A DNA stretch of 50,424 bases from an uncultured Gammaproteobacteria bacterium. Its GTDB lineage: Bacteria; Pseudomonadota; Gammaproteobacteria; Steroidobacterales; XN24. This document shows positions 8,421 through 17,965 of the stretch, one piece after another. The stretch covers positions 1-50,424 of the forward strand of contig CAMYOC010000036.1 of the NCBI GenBank assembly GCA_947259915.1, given 5' to 3'. Every line of letters begins with the position of its first letter. Position 1 is the first letter of the stretch. The translations under genes were made by a program, and so were the position numbers. The notes under the pieces are model-generated. The model was given only the letters and a program-made list of their open reading frames with translations, was not told the origin of the DNA and made no database searches.

Positions 8421-9890
8421 TTACGGCGCTGGTTTTATCATCACGTCGATACGACGGTTGGCTGCGCGGCCTTCCGGCGTATCGTTGCTGGCTACGGGTT
8501 CGGTCTCGCCATACCCCACCGCGGCGATGCGCGACGCCGGAACACGCAGAGTCTGCAGCAACTGGCCGCGCACCGATTCGGCTCTTTGTCGCGATAAATC
8601 GAAGTTGTAGCTGTCGCCGCCGAATGCGTCGGTGTGGCCGGCCACGGTGATGTCCGCGTCCGGATAGAGACGCAGACCGGTCTCGAGACGATGCATCAGG
8701 TCGCCCGCGGCGGGCGGTATCGCGGCGCTGCCGACGGCGAATTTGATCCCGGTCATCCGGATCACCACGTTTTCGCCCTGGCGTAGCACGCGGGCCTCAT
8801 CGCGCTGGAACAAGGCCTCTACCTCGCTCAGCCGCTGCCGCTCCATGGTCTGTCGCTGCAGTGCCTGTTCCATGGCCTGGCGCTGGTCGGCGACGCCACC
8901 GAGGCGGTCATACAGATCCGTGACTTCCTGCTCAAGCGCAAACACCTGACGCGTGCGCTGATCCAGGTCCTGCTCCAGATTCTGCACCCGGTCGGTCTGG
9001 CGCTGCAGATAGTCGACCACCTGATCAGCGGGCACGTCGGGTCCCTGGTCAAAGCGGGCTGCAATGTCCGCCGCCGCGGCAACGCGACGCAACGGCTCTT
9101 CCATCAGCAGAATCAGGTCTTCCTCGGTCGCGTCCTGCTCGCGCTGCGCGGCAAGAAAGCGCGCCAGATGGATGGCATGGCGGGCCTCGTAGAATGCCTC
9201 TCTGGCGAGCGCGCGTGGGCGATCCGTATCGTAACGATCCTCCTCCAGCGCGGTCTCGGCTTCGTTCAGCAAGGTGCGGGCTTTCTCCAGCGTCAGCGGC
9301 GCATACCGCTGCACGCGTTCCCGCTCGGCCTGCTTGATCAGCGAGCGGGTCTCGGCCAGCAGACTGGTCTTGATCGCTTTCAGCTCGCTGGCGCGAAACT
9401 TTTCCACCGCGCTTTTGGCGCGTTTCTGCCCCAGGGCCGGATCGCCGCGCTCCAGCGCGATCGCGGCCAGCCAAAGGCTGCGCGCGCCGTCCTTCCATTC
9501 CTCGAGACCGAGCTTGTTCGCGCCCGCTTCTGCGGCAGCGGCCCGCGCCTGCAGCGCCACGGCCAACGGCGTCAGCGCCCGTTTGGCGACCGCTACCGAT
9601 AATCGATAGGACTCGGTGGCCTTGCTCAACGCGCGGCGGATGCGTTCAAGACTGCGACCCTTGTCATAGCCTTCCGACGCGCTGTCGAACGCCGCCTCGG
9701 CTGCGCCGAAGCTGTCGGGCGCCAGCAGGCTCGCGCGGGCTTCGACGGCGGCGGCTCTGGCGACATCGGCTTCCGCGAACATGATCTGACGCGCTTCATC
9801 GGCGCGCGCGGCGCCGCCCGCCCACGCGATCAGCATCAGCAAGGACACTGCGCGGATCAGCCCGCCGCCGGTGGCCGGTAACGCGCTCAT
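8421..9890 (-). CDS. OmpA-family outer-membrane/peptidoglycan-binding protein with long coiled-coil region
   Basis: A 489-residue exported protein. Residues 1-30 are a signal peptide ending ARA. The middle (about 35-370) is Ala/Glu/Arg-rich and helical, resembling DUF4398-type regions, with a heptad-like stretch around QTDRVQNLEQDLDQRTRQV. The C-terminal OmpA domain (about 375-489) has IKFAVGSAAIPPAA, VAGHTDAFGGDSYNFDLS, RAESVRGQL and VGYGETEPVASN, which bind peptidoglycan diaminopimelate. It probably links the outer membrane to the cell wall. Its ATG overlaps the stop of the acyl-CoA dehydrogenase gene (ATGA), so translation is probably coupled. Confidence 0.9.
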   Translation of the reverse strand: MSALPATGGGLIRAVSLLMLIAWAGGAARADEARQIMFAEADVARAAAVEARASLLAPDSFGAAEAAFDSASEGYDKGRSLERIRRALSKATESYRLSVAVAKRALTPLAVALQARAAAAEAGANKLGLEEWKDGARSLWLAAIALERGDPALGQKRAKSAVEKFRASELKAIKTSLLAETRSLIKQAERERVQRYAPLTLEKARTLLNEAETALEEDRYDTDRPRALAREAFYEARHAIHLARFLAAQREQDATEEDLILLMEEPLRRVAAAADIAARFDQGPDVPADQVVDYLQRQTDRVQNLEQDLDQRTRQVFALEQEVTDLYDRLGGVADQRQAMEQALQRQTMERQRLSEVEALFQRDEARVLRQGENVVIRMTGIKFAVGSAAIPPAAGDLMHRLETGLRLYPDADITVAGHTDAFGGDSYNFDLSRQRAESVRGQLLQTLRVPASRIAAVGYGETEPVASNDTPEGRAANRRIDVMIKPAP

Positions 9891-11050
9891 CGGAGCCCCG
9901 TTTCCTGGCGCGCGATCACCATGCGCTGGATCTCGCTGGTGCCCTCGTAGATTTCGGTGATCTTGGCATCGCGGAAATAGCGCTCCAGCGGCAGCTCACG
10001 GCTGTAACCCATACCGCCATGGATCTGCACCGCCTGGTGGGTGATAAACATCGCCGCCTCGGAGGCAAAGAGCTTGGCGCAGCACGCCTCGGTGGTATTG
10101 CGTAGCCCGGCGGCTTTGGCCCGGTTCTTGTTCCACGCGGCGCGCAGCGTGAGTAAACGGGCCGCTTCAAGACGCGTCTTCATGTCCGCGATCTTGGCCT
10201 GGATCATCTGGAAGCTGCCTATCGGTTCGCCAAAAGCCTTGCGTTCGCGAGCATAGTCGAGGCTGGCCTCGTAAGCGGCGCGGGCGATGCCGACGGCCTG
10301 TGCGGCGATGCCGATGCGGCCGGCATCGAGCACCCCCATCGCGATCTTGAATCCCGCGCCCTCGGGTCCCAGACGATCCTCGACCGGACAGCGGTATCCA
10401 TCGAGTTCGATTTCACAGGTGGCCGATGCGCGGATGCCGAGCTTCGGTTCGGTCTTGCCGCAGGCGAAACCGTCACGTTCGGTGTCGATAATAAAGGCGG
10501 ATACACCTCGAGATTCCTGCTCGGGATCGGTCTTTGCGAACACGACGATAAAGCGCGCCACCGAACCGGAGGTGATCCAGGATTTTTTGCCGTTGATCAC
10601 ATAGTGGCTGCCGTCCGCGGCGAGCACGGCCCGGGTACGGATGTTGCCGGCGTCCGAGCCGGATTGTGGCTCGGTCAGCGCATAGGCGCCGACGACCTCG
10701 CCAGTGGCTACCGGGGTCACGTATTTGTGCTTTTGTTCCTCGCTGCCGTTGTCGAGGATACCGCTGCTATACAGCGAATTGTTGACCGAGACGATCGTGC
10801 TGTGGGCGGCATCGGCTGCAGAGATCTCTTCCATCACCAGCGCGTAGCCCACCGCGTCCAGACCTGCGCCGCCGTACTCCTCGGGCACCTCGATACCCAT
10901 AAATCCGAGTTGCCCGGCCATGGCGATGGTCTCGGAGGGGAACTCCCCGGTCTCGTCATGATGCGCCGCCACCGGAGCGATCTCCTTTTGCGCGAATTCG
11001 CGGGCGGCATCCCGGATCATCTCTTGTTCTTCGGTCAGTGCGAAATCCAT
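9887..11050 (-). CDS. Acyl-CoA dehydrogenase
   Basis: A 387-residue flavoenzyme of normal family length that introduces a trans-2,3 double bond into acyl-CoA in beta-oxidation or branched-chain degradation. Signs are the N-terminal FALTEEQEMIRDAAREFA, the FAD-binding stretch YALTEPQSGSDAGNIRTRA, KSWITSG, and the C-terminal QIHGGMGYSRELPLERYFRD followed by EIYEGTSEIQR. That last motif places the catalytic Glu where short-chain and related enzymes have it. The start at 11050 has GGAG a few bases upstream. The open frame extends further, but that part does not resemble the family. It is coupled to the OmpA-type gene downstream. Confidence 0.95.
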   Translation of the reverse strand: MDFALTEEQEMIRDAAREFAQKEIAPVAAHHDETGEFPSETIAMAGQLGFMGIEVPEEYGGAGLDAVGYALVMEEISAADAAHSTIVSVNNSLYSSGILDNGSEEQKHKYVTPVATGEVVGAYALTEPQSGSDAGNIRTRAVLAADGSHYVINGKKSWITSGSVARFIVVFAKTDPEQESRGVSAFIIDTERDGFACGKTEPKLGIRASATCEIELDGYRCPVEDRLGPEGAGFKIAMGVLDAGRIGIAAQAVGIARAAYEASLDYARERKAFGEPIGSFQMIQAKIADMKTRLEAARLLTLRAAWNKNRAKAAGLRNTTEACCAKLFASEAAMFITHQAVQIHGGMGYSRELPLERYFRDAKITEIYEGTSEIQRMVIARQETGLR

Positions 11051-11162
11051 CAGCATCTCCGTATAAGGGCGCTGCGCCCCGTCGATGGCCCGGTGTCGGA
11101 TCGATCCGCGGGCAGTCAAGCATTCAATTTTAACCCCGCGACCGGCCGCCGGCGACTCTGGT

Positions 11163-11669
11163 TTACTCGCTCTCGCGGTAGATCACCTCGGTGATGGTGA
11201 AGGCGGCGAGCCCGCCAGGCATCTCCACGCTGATCTCGTCGCCGGCCCGGCGACGCATGACCGCGCGTGCCATGGGCGAGTCGAAACTGATGTAGTTGCG
11301 GCGCGGATCGATCTCATCGGCGCCGACGATACGGTATTCGAGGCTATTGCCCTGTTCGTCTTCGAGCCGGATCCAGGCGCCGAAAAATACCCGTTCCCGG
11401 TCATCCGGCGGTCTGTCGACGATCTTGATCACTGCCAGCCGCTTGCGCAGATAGCGCACCCGGCGGTCGATCCCGGCGAGCTGCTTCTTACGATAGATGT
11501 ACTCCGCGTTCTCCGAGCGGTCACCTTCCGCCGCAGCATCCGCCAGCGCGCGGGTCACCTCCGGGCGCGTGCGCCGCCACAGCTCATCCAGCTCCTCGCG
11601 CAGGCGTGCCGCCCCCACCGGCGTGATATACGGCGAGCTGGGCGGCGCGGGCGGTCGGTAGCGAGCCAT
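11163..11669 (-). CDS. greB: Transcription elongation factor GreB
   Basis: A 168-residue Gre factor that binds the RNA polymerase secondary channel and stimulates cleavage of backtracked transcripts. The N-terminal coiled coil carries the acidic tip in EGDRSENAEYIYRKK (about residues 48-62), the GreB version of the motif. The C-terminal FKBP-like domain has EYRIVGADEIDP and ISFDSPMARAVMRRRAGDEI. The ATG at 11669 was chosen because the family starts here; the frame is open further upstream but overlaps the DUF2797 gene. It lies 26 bases behind DUF2797 on the same strand. Confidence 0.95.
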   Translation of the reverse strand: MARYRPPAPPSSPYITPVGAARLREELDELWRRTRPEVTRALADAAAEGDRSENAEYIYRKKQLAGIDRRVRYLRKRLAVIKIVDRPPDDRERVFFGAWIRLEDEQGNSLEYRIVGADEIDPRRNYISFDSPMARAVMRRRAGDEISVEMPGGLAAFTITEVIYRESE

Positions 11670-11695
11670 GGCGTGGTGGCCGGTGGATCCCGGCT

Positions 11696-12514
11696 TCAGC
11701 TCTCCACGGAGACGATATAGGCGCTGAACTTGCGCACGTTGAGGACACCGCTGTCGAAGATCAGGTACTGACCCTTGATCCCGTGCAGCACGCCGGCGAT
11801 CTCCGGCGTCTTGTCCAGGTTCAGAGAGCGGATCTTGTCCGGATAGTGCAGGACCGGGTATTCGATCTGCAGCGGCTCGCGGCCCGCCAGCGGACGCAGC
11901 GCGTCTGCGCCAAAGCGGGCTCGTATCGCGTCGAGCTCGTCGGCGCACAGCGCCAGCAGCCGATCGCGCTCCGCGTTCAGATCGACGTCGGCGGCCGGGC
12001 CACGCAGCATCGCGCGCCAGTCGGTGCGGTCGGCGACATGTCGGCCCAGCGCGATCTCCGCCAGCCCGGACAGATGACGGCTGGCGGCCTCCAGGATGGG
12101 CAGCGCCTGGCTGGCGCCCTGATCGATCCAGCGGGTCATGCCCTGATGGGCACGGGTGATGCCGACCTTGAGTCCGCTGGTGTTCGCCAGATAGACGAAA
12201 TGGGGCTGCATGCAGTGCGCCTGGCCCCATTCGGGTTCGCGGCAGGTGCCTTGGTCGAAGTGGCAGCGTTCGGGCCGGACGATACACAGATCGCAGGCCG
12301 CCAGCCGCTGGCTGCAGGGGAAGCAATAGCCCTGGCTGTAGCTCTTGCGGGTGGTCCGGCCACAGTTCGCGCAGCGGATCTCGCCTTCGAAGCGCAGCGC
12401 GAAGTCGTGACCGACTTTCGGTGTCAGTGCCAGCTCGGCGTCGGCGATGCGCAGGCGATAATCCACCGGATGGCCGGCCTGGCTACCCATTTTTCGCAGC
12501 GGTCCTGTGGTCAT
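11696..12514 (-). CDS. DUF2797 family protein with cysteine-rich zinc-binding region
   Basis: A 272-residue protein. A cluster of cysteines (CANCGRTTRK, CFPC, CDLC, then further Cys residues in CHFDQGTC) covers about residues 48-95 and probably binds zinc. It is followed by FVYLANTSGLKVGITR, which resembles the YL...KVGIT core of GIY-YIG-like folds. Family and order match DUF2797, whose function is not established. The ATG at 12514 was chosen over a longer frame that overlaps the upstream SDR. Its position between an SDR and greB on one strand suggests a shared transcript, not a shared pathway. Confidence 0.88.
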   Translation of the reverse strand: MTTGPLRKMGSQAGHPVDYRLRIADAELALTPKVGHDFALRFEGEIRCANCGRTTRKSYSQGYCFPCSQRLAACDLCIVRPERCHFDQGTCREPEWGQAHCMQPHFVYLANTSGLKVGITRAHQGMTRWIDQGASQALPILEAASRHLSGLAEIALGRHVADRTDWRAMLRGPAADVDLNAERDRLLALCADELDAIRARFGADALRPLAGREPLQIEYPVLHYPDKIRSLNLDKTPEIAGVLHGIKGQYLIFDSGVLNVRKFSAYIVSVES

Positions 12515-12563
12515 GGATGCGGCCTGTTGCTGGAGTTGGCGGCGCTCAGTATAGCCAGCCGGC

Positions 12564-13349
12564 TCACGGACGGCCCGGCACCTGCAGCCCGCAGACGCTA
12601 AAGCCGCCGTCGACCACCAGACACTGGCCGGTGACATAGCTGGATGCCGGCAGGCACAGGAAGGCCACGGCGGCAGCGACTTCCTTGGGCACACCGATGC
12701 GGCCCATCGGTGTGCGATCGATGACTGCGGCCCGGTATTCCGCATCGGCCAGCACCTGTCGCGCCAGCGGCGTATCAATATACCAGGGCGCCACCGCGTT
12801 GACCCGGATCCCTCTTGGCGCCCATTCGACCGCGAGATTGCGCGTCATCTGGATCATCGCGGCCTTGGTCATGGCGTAGGGTGTGCCGGTGCACAGATGG
12901 GTCAGGCCGGCGACCGAGGCGACGTTGACGATGGCTGCCTCGCGATCGCTCATCGTATCGACGCAGAGCCGGCTGAGGTCGAACGCGGAGTCCAGGTTGG
13001 TGGCGAACAACGCGCGGATCTCGTCGTTGCTGTAGTCGCTGGCCGGTCGCCGGAGATTGGTGCCGACATTGTTGACCAGGATGTCCAGCCCGCCGGAGAG
13101 ATCGTCTACCAGCGCCAGCAGCCGCGAGCGGTCCTCGCTGGACGCGACATCGCCGGTTACGCCCATCGCGCTGCCCCCTGCCTTGGTCCAGGCGCTCTCG
13201 CGTTCCACCACTTCCTCGCCGTTGCGCGCGGTAAACACGACCCGGGCGCCGAGCCCCAGCAACTGCTCGGCGACGGCGCGACCGATGCCGCGGGTGGCGC
13301 CGGTCACCAGCGCTGTCTTTCCGACCAGACTCCAGGGCTGCTCCATCAT
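12564..13349 (-). CDS. SDR family oxidoreductase, tropinone reductase-like
   Basis: A 261-residue short-chain dehydrogenase. It has the cofactor loop TGATRGIG near residue 18, a basic residue after the second strand (FTARN) that favours NADPH, the NNVG structural motif, a catalytic serine in NVASVAG and the YAMTK active site. The C-terminus ends in the usual [14 protein letters not shown]. Overall it resembles tropinone-reductase-like SDRs that reduce small ketones. The start at 13349 has GGGAG a few bases upstream; a TTG 12 bases earlier is also open. It is divergent from lipA and 49 bases upstream of DUF2797. Confidence 0.92.
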   Translation of the reverse strand: MMEQPWSLVGKTALVTGATRGIGRAVAEQLLGLGARVVFTARNGEEVVERESAWTKAGGSAMGVTGDVASSEDRSRLLALVDDLSGGLDILVNNVGTNLRRPASDYSNDEIRALFATNLDSAFDLSRLCVDTMSDREAAIVNVASVAGLTHLCTGTPYAMTKAAMIQMTRNLAVEWAPRGIRVNAVAPWYIDTPLARQVLADAEYRAAVIDRTPMGRIGVPKEVAAAVAFLCLPASSYVTGQCLVVDGGFSVCGLQVPGRP

Positions 13350-13438
13350 CACCGCTCCCAAGCCAGTTACGTTTCAATGTCCGTGTGCCCATGCGAGAAT
13401 AGCCCGTCTTACGGTCATTGGCGCAGCCAGGTTCAGTT

Positions 13439-14437
13439 GTGAGCGAATTCAAGGGCATACCGGTCGTCCGCAGCGGCACAAAGTTCCGCACCGAGCAGGG
13501 ATTCTCGGCGATAAAGAACGGCGTCAAGTCCACCGCCCGCAGCGCGCCGATCGAGCGCAAACCGGCATGGATCAAGGCACGTATGCCGGCGGGGCCCGGC
13601 TACCAGCAGGTCAGGCAGAACGTACGTGAGCACCGGCTGGCGACAGTCTGCGAAGAGTCCATGTGCCCGAATATCGGCGAGTGCTGGAACCACGGTACCG
13701 CCACCATCATGATCATGGGTTCCGTATGCACCCGGGCCTGCCAGTTCTGCGCCGTCGATACCGGTAACCCCGGCGGCTGGCTGGATCCTGAGGAGCCCGT
13801 CAATGCGGCACGCTCGGTGCAGCTGATGGATCTGCGCTATGTGGTGATCACCTCCGTCGACCGGGACGATCTCGCCGATGGCGGCGCTGGTCACTACGCT
13901 GCCTGCGTACGGGAGATCAAAGACCTCAACCCGGACACGGCGGTAGAGGCGCTGACCCCGGATTTCCGTGGCCGCCTGGCGGACGTGGACACGGTCGTGT
14001 CATCGGGTCTGGATGTGTTCGCGCAGAACGTCGAGACCGTGCGCCGCCTGACCCATCCGGTGCGCGACGCCCGCGCCGGTTATGAGCAGACCCTGTCCGT
14101 GCTGGCGCACGCCAAGACCCGGCAGCCCGGGGTGCTGACCAAGACCAGCCTGATGCTCGGTATTGGCGAGACCGAGTCGGAGATCCGCGAGACCCTGAAG
14201 GATCTGCGTCTGCGGCAGGTGGATATCGTCACCTTCGGCCAGTATCTGCGGCCTACCGCCCACCATCTGCCGGTGCAGCGGTTCGTGACACCGGACGAGT
14301 TCGCCGCGTACCGCGAATGGGGACTGGAAATGGGTTTCCTCGAAGTCGTGTCCGGCCCGCTGGTCCGCTCCAGCTATCGCGCCGACCGGGTGTTCGAGAA
14401 GAACAACGTCGGTCTGGGCGAGGCCGCCGCAAGCTGA
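13439..14437 (+). CDS. lipA: Lipoyl synthase
   Basis: A 332-residue radical SAM enzyme that inserts two sulfurs into protein-bound octanoyl groups to make lipoate. The auxiliary cluster cysteines are in [12 protein letters not shown] (Cys71, 76, 82). The radical SAM CxxxCxxC is CTRACQFC (97, 101, 104). The C-terminal RSSYRAD supplies the auxiliary-cluster serine. The start is uncertain: GTG at 13439 has AGG upstream and TTG at 13418 is also in frame. No lipB is nearby. The gene is divergent from an SDR. Confidence 0.97.
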   Translation: MSEFKGIPVVRSGTKFRTEQGFSAIKNGVKSTARSAPIERKPAWIKARMPAGPGYQQVRQNVREHRLATVCEESMCPNIGECWNHGTATIMIMGSVCTRACQFCAVDTGNPGGWLDPEEPVNAARSVQLMDLRYVVITSVDRDDLADGGAGHYAACVREIKDLNPDTAVEALTPDFRGRLADVDTVVSSGLDVFAQNVETVRRLTHPVRDARAGYEQTLSVLAHAKTRQPGVLTKTSLMLGIGETESEIRETLKDLRLRQVDIVTFGQYLRPTAHHLPVQRFVTPDEFAAYREWGLEMGFLEVVSGPLVRSSYRADRVFEKNNVGLGEAAAS

Positions 14438-14521
14438 TCTGAGCGGGTTTTTCCGCCTGGATGCAACCAATCCCGCCCCCCGCGCGTCTATCAGATACCA
14501 CACCACGATGGAGCGCAGATC

Positions 14522-14680
14522 ATGAATCGGATTCAGGAAGCAAGTTGGCGCCTGGCTGCAGCCAGCGGATCGCCCGTGGCCCGGCTGCGGCCGCCGACTC
14601 TGGCCAACGGGACCCGCAAAACCACTCATCTCGACATCCTGCTGGCCAGATGGAAGCAGCGGCTGGACGCTCAACGCTGA
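14522..14680 (+). CDS. Possible 52-residue basic protein
   Basis: A short frame starting MNRIQEASWRLAAASG and ending LDILLARWKQRLDAQR, with GGAG nine bases before the ATG. It lies in the 373-base gap between lipA and sohB and has two short amphipathic-looking stretches but no signal or membrane segment. I do not recognise a family. Good ribosome-binding site and sensible composition support it; lack of any recognised homology limits confidence. Confidence 0.4.
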   Translation: MNRIQEASWRLAAASGSPVARLRPPTLANGTRKTTHLDILLARWKQRLDAQR

Positions 14681-14810
14681 CGCCGGACCCGGCCGGGCCT
14701 GCTGCCAGAGCAAACGCCAGACTCCCCCGCGGCGGCCCGGCGAGTGCAACACCGCCACCTGATGCAGGTACCATAGGGGGCTCTGTCATCAGAGCCCTGG
14801 GGAGTCGGCG

Positions 14811-15836
14811 GTGAAAGAATTCTTTTTCCAGTATGGCCTGTTCCTGGCCAAGACCCTGACCTTTGTCGCAGCGGCGGTGTTTGTCATCGGCGCCGCGGCG
14901 GCCGCCTCGAAGAAGACCCGTGAACCCGGCGGGCTGGTCGTGCACAGCCTCAACGACCGCTATCGATCGATGATCGATACGCTGCGTAAATCGGTGTTGC
15001 CAAAGAAAGCGCTCAAGGCGTTCAGCAAATCCCGCAAGCAAGAAGACAAGGCCAGGGGCAAGTCCGAGGAACCGCGCCGTCGGATTTACGTGATCGATTT
15101 CAAGGGCGACATCAAGGCGACAGCCGTGGCCAATCTGCGCCACGAGATCAGCGCGGTGCTGGCGCTGGCGACGCCCGAGGACGAGGTGTTGCTGCGACTG
15201 GAGAACTACGGTGGCATGGTGCACGAGCACGGCCTCGCTGCCGCACAGCTGGTGCGGGTCAGGGAGCAGGGCATCCCGCTGACCGTCAGCGTCGATCGGG
15301 CCGCCGCCAGCGGCGGTTACCTGATGGCCTGCGTCGCCGACCGCATCGTCGCCGCGCCGTTCGCGATCATCGGGTCAATCGGCGTGCTGGCCCAGATCCC
15401 GAATTTTTATCGGCTGCTGGATGGGCACGGAGTCAAGGTCGAGCAGCTCAAGGCCGGACGTTACAAGCGCACCGTGACCATGTTCGGTGAGAACAGCGAC
15501 GCCGACCGGGACAAGCTGCGGGAAGAACTGGAGGACGTGCATCATCTGTTCCGGGAACTCATCGCCCAATATCGCGCTGAGGTGGATCTCGATGCGGTGG
15601 CGACCGGCGAGCACTGGTACGGCAGTCGCGCTGTGCAGCTGGGCCTGATCGACGAAGTGGCGACCAGCGATGATCTGCTGGTCGCGCGACTGCAGGACGC
15701 GGACCTCTATCGTGTCCAGTGGAAAGGACGCAAATCGCTGGGCGAAAAGGTGGCGGCGGCGGTGGAGGGCAGTGCGGCCGCCGGTTTGCGCAGCGCCGCC
15801 CGGGCGTACCAGGAGTCGCGTTTTGGCGGTGGTTGA
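14811..15836 (+). CDS. sohB: SohB-like inner-membrane serine protease (S49 family)
   Basis: A 341-residue protease. An N-terminal membrane helix lies at about residues 13-32, followed by a Lys/Arg-rich linker and the S49 domain starting IYVIDFKGDI (about 92). The nucleophile is Ser167 in RAAASGGY and the general base is Lys219 in GRYKRTV, the Ser-Lys pair of signal peptide peptidase A and SohB. The length and single N-terminal helix fit SohB, not SppA. The start is GTG at 14811 in GGCGGTGAAAG; no strong ribosome-binding site precedes it. Confidence 0.92.
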   Translation: MKEFFFQYGLFLAKTLTFVAAAVFVIGAAAAASKKTREPGGLVVHSLNDRYRSMIDTLRKSVLPKKALKAFSKSRKQEDKARGKSEEPRRRIYVIDFKGDIKATAVANLRHEISAVLALATPEDEVLLRLENYGGMVHEHGLAAAQLVRVREQGIPLTVSVDRAAASGGYLMACVADRIVAAPFAIIGSIGVLAQIPNFYRLLDGHGVKVEQLKAGRYKRTVTMFGENSDADRDKLREELEDVHHLFRELIAQYRAEVDLDAVATGEHWYGSRAVQLGLIDEVATSDDLLVARLQDADLYRVQWKGRKSLGEKVAAAVEGSAAAGLRSAARAYQESRFGGG

Positions 15837-16080
15837 CGGCAACGGGGCCTGATCACCGCCGCATCCACGTCCGCGGGCGAGCCGTTTTTATCCGCACGCC
15901 GCGGGCAGCGGGTCCGATCTGCGTCGTGCGCGAAACCTGTTTTGCCCGCAACTGACGGCCCGTTCTGCGGTCAAAGCCCACAACAGCAAAGCGGCCAGCC
16001 CGCGTCCGGACTGGTAAAGTATCGGGGTCGTGACCGGCGCACGGTCGCATGATCGAGTATCAATTCGAGGAATCGGGAAT
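15837..16080. other. Intergenic region before the L,D-transpeptidase gene
   Basis: These 244 bases hold no convincing open frame. TAAAGT at 16015-16020 preceded by TGG could be an extended -10, but no good -35 is present. No strong terminator hairpin with a T run was found after sohB. Confidence 0.3.
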
Positions 16081-17127
16081 ATGCGTGAGCGGTTCGCCGC
16101 CCTGAGTCTTATCAGTCTGTTCGTCGCCGCGGGACCGGCGATTGCCGAAGCGCGGGATCCGGTCCCCAGCTATGTGTTCGAACTCGCCGAGGGCCAGGAT
16201 GTCGTCGGCCAGTTGCAGCGGATACGCAGCCGCCACGAGGATACGCTGGCGGATCTGGCGCGCTTGTTCGATCTGGGCTATGACGAGCTGGTGACCGCCA
16301 ACCCCGGTGTCGATCCCTGGCTGCCGGGCGAGGGCACAGAGATCCTGTTGCCGACGCAGTTCATCCTGCCGGAGACACACCGCGACGGTCTGGTACTCAA
16401 TCTTGCCAGCATGCGGCTGTTTTATTTCCCGGTCCCGGATGCGGACGGCAAGCGCATGGTCTACACCCATCCCATCGGCATCGGCCGGGTCGGCTGGTCG
16501 ACCCCGCTGGGTTCGACCACGGTCAACGCCAAGGCCACCAATCCATCCTGGTATGTGCCGGAGTCGGTGCTGGCCGAGCACGCCGCGGACGGTGATCCGC
16601 TGCCGCGAGTGGTGCCCCCCGGGCCGGACAACCCACTCGGCCAACACGTGCTGCGTCTGGCCATGCCCGGCTATCTGATCCACGGCACCAACAAACCCTA
16701 TGGCGTCGGGATGCGCGTCAGCCATGGGTGCATCCGGCTGTATCCGGAAGACATCGCGGCGCTCCACAAGCTGGTGCCAAAGGGCACGCCGGTGCACATT
16801 ATCGATCAGCCTTACCAGGCAGGCTGGTCGGGCAAAAATCTGGTGTTCGCGGCTCGCCATCCGCTGGAAGAAAGCGGTGGCGACTGGCTCGCGGCGCTGG
16901 AGCTGATCGACCGCCAACTCAAGAGTGCCCCCGATGGCGCGCCCGAGGTGACCGTGGACTGGGGGCGTGTCGCGCGTATCACCCGCGAGGGTCTGGGTAC
17001 GCCGCTTCCGGTCGCGGATGATAGTGAGGATGCGGACGTCTGGCTGGCCCGTGCGCCGCTGGTGCGGCCGCTGGCGGTGGCCTATTACCAGCCAGAAGCG
17101 GCAGAGAAAGACGCGCCGGACGGATGA
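16081..17127 (+). CDS. L,D-transpeptidase (YkuD) with LysM-like domain
   Basis: A 348-residue periplasmic enzyme that cross-links peptidoglycan or attaches lipoproteins to it. Residues 1-22 form a signal peptide ending AIA. A LysM-like segment (about 47-92) has DTLADLARLFDLGYDELVTAN and a closing pocket motif. The YkuD domain (about 103-232) contains the complete active site: His201 in LIHGTN and SHGCIR with Cys217 and Arg219. The C-terminal tail after residue 240 is not a recognised domain. The ATG at 16081 follows GAGGAATCGGGA. Its stop overlaps the ATG of the M23 gene, so the two are coupled. Confidence 0.94.
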   Translation: MRERFAALSLISLFVAAGPAIAEARDPVPSYVFELAEGQDVVGQLQRIRSRHEDTLADLARLFDLGYDELVTANPGVDPWLPGEGTEILLPTQFILPETHRDGLVLNLASMRLFYFPVPDADGKRMVYTHPIGIGRVGWSTPLGSTTVNAKATNPSWYVPESVLAEHAADGDPLPRVVPPGPDNPLGQHVLRLAMPGYLIHGTNKPYGVGMRVSHGCIRLYPEDIAALHKLVPKGTPVHIIDQPYQAGWSGKNLVFAARHPLEESGGDWLAALELIDRQLKSAPDGAPEVTVDWGRVARITREGLGTPLPVADDSEDADVWLARAPLVRPLAVAYYQPEAAEKDAPDG

Positions 17128-17945
17128 TCAGGCGGCTCGCCGGCGTCCTGCTGCTGATCCATCCGCTTGCTTGTTTCGCGGATGCCTGTTCCCTCGGCTG
17201 GGTCTGCGTCGAACCGCAGCCCGCTGCCGGCCACGTCGAGCTCGTCGCCAATAACCTCCAGCCCTGGCCGTTGACCGTGTCGCTGCGGGTGCTCAGCGAT
17301 GACATGCAGGTGAGTCCGTCCGCGGAGGTGACCCGGTCCCTGGATGGCGGCGAGCGGCTTACGCTCGCGGTCCTCACCGGTCCCGGCGCGGACGGCGATG
17401 GTGATTATCGGTACCAGTTCGACTGGGCCGTGGGGCGGCTGGATGCTGTCCACGATGACAGCCACGTCTACCAGTTGCCCTATGCGCCCGGCCGCAGCTT
17501 CCGCGTGCTGCAGGGCTACGGCGCGTCGTTCAGCCACACGGGTCTGGAGCGCTGGACCGTGGACTTCGACATGCCGGTGGGGACGCCGGTACACGCGGCC
17601 CGCGGCGGTGTCGTGGTGCGTGTGCAGGAAAGCCACGATCGAGCCTGCTGGGAACCCGGCTGTGCTCGATATGCCAATTTCATCGTGGTCCTGCACGACG
17701 ATATGACCACCGGTGAGTATTACCATCTGCAACATCGCGGCGCAGTGGTCGCGGTCGGACAGCAGATCGAGCCCGGTACGCTGATCGGCTACTCGGGCAA
17801 TACCGGCAAGTCGACCATGCCGCATCTGCACTTCGGCGTTTATCGCGCCTCGAGCTGGGGCAAGACTCAATCTGTACCGGTGCGTTTCATGACCGGGGGC
17901 GGCATGCTGGAACCCGAGTCGGGCCGCCGCTATCTCCGACCTTGA
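17124..17945 (+). CDS. M23 family metallopeptidase, exported
   Basis: A 273-residue exported peptidase of the LytM/LasA type. Residues 1-19 form a signal peptide. An N-terminal beta domain (about 20-115) precedes the catalytic domain, which has a zinc site with His138 in SFSHTG, an Asp in WTVDFDMP and HxH (235, 237) in PHLHFGVY. The conserved GYSGNTGKST is also present. All metal ligands are seen, so it is probably active on peptidoglycan cross-bridges rather than a degenerate regulator. It overlaps the L,D-transpeptidase gene by ATGA, linking a cross-linking enzyme and a hydrolase. Confidence 0.93.
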   Translation: MIRRLAGVLLLIHPLACFADACSLGWVCVEPQPAAGHVELVANNLQPWPLTVSLRVLSDDMQVSPSAEVTRSLDGGERLTLAVLTGPGADGDGDYRYQFDWAVGRLDAVHDDSHVYQLPYAPGRSFRVLQGYGASFSHTGLERWTVDFDMPVGTPVHAARGGVVVRVQESHDRACWEPGCARYANFIVVLHDDMTTGEYYHLQHRGAVVAVGQQIEPGTLIGYSGNTGKSTMPHLHFGVYRASSWGKTQSVPVRFMTGGGMLEPESGRRYLRP

Positions 17946-17965
17946 GTCGTGGGTTGCGTCTGGTT

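Noticed and set aside
12685..13629. Long frames opposite the SDR gene and overlapping lipA
   Set aside because: They are antisense or out-of-frame shadows of genes with clear motifs.
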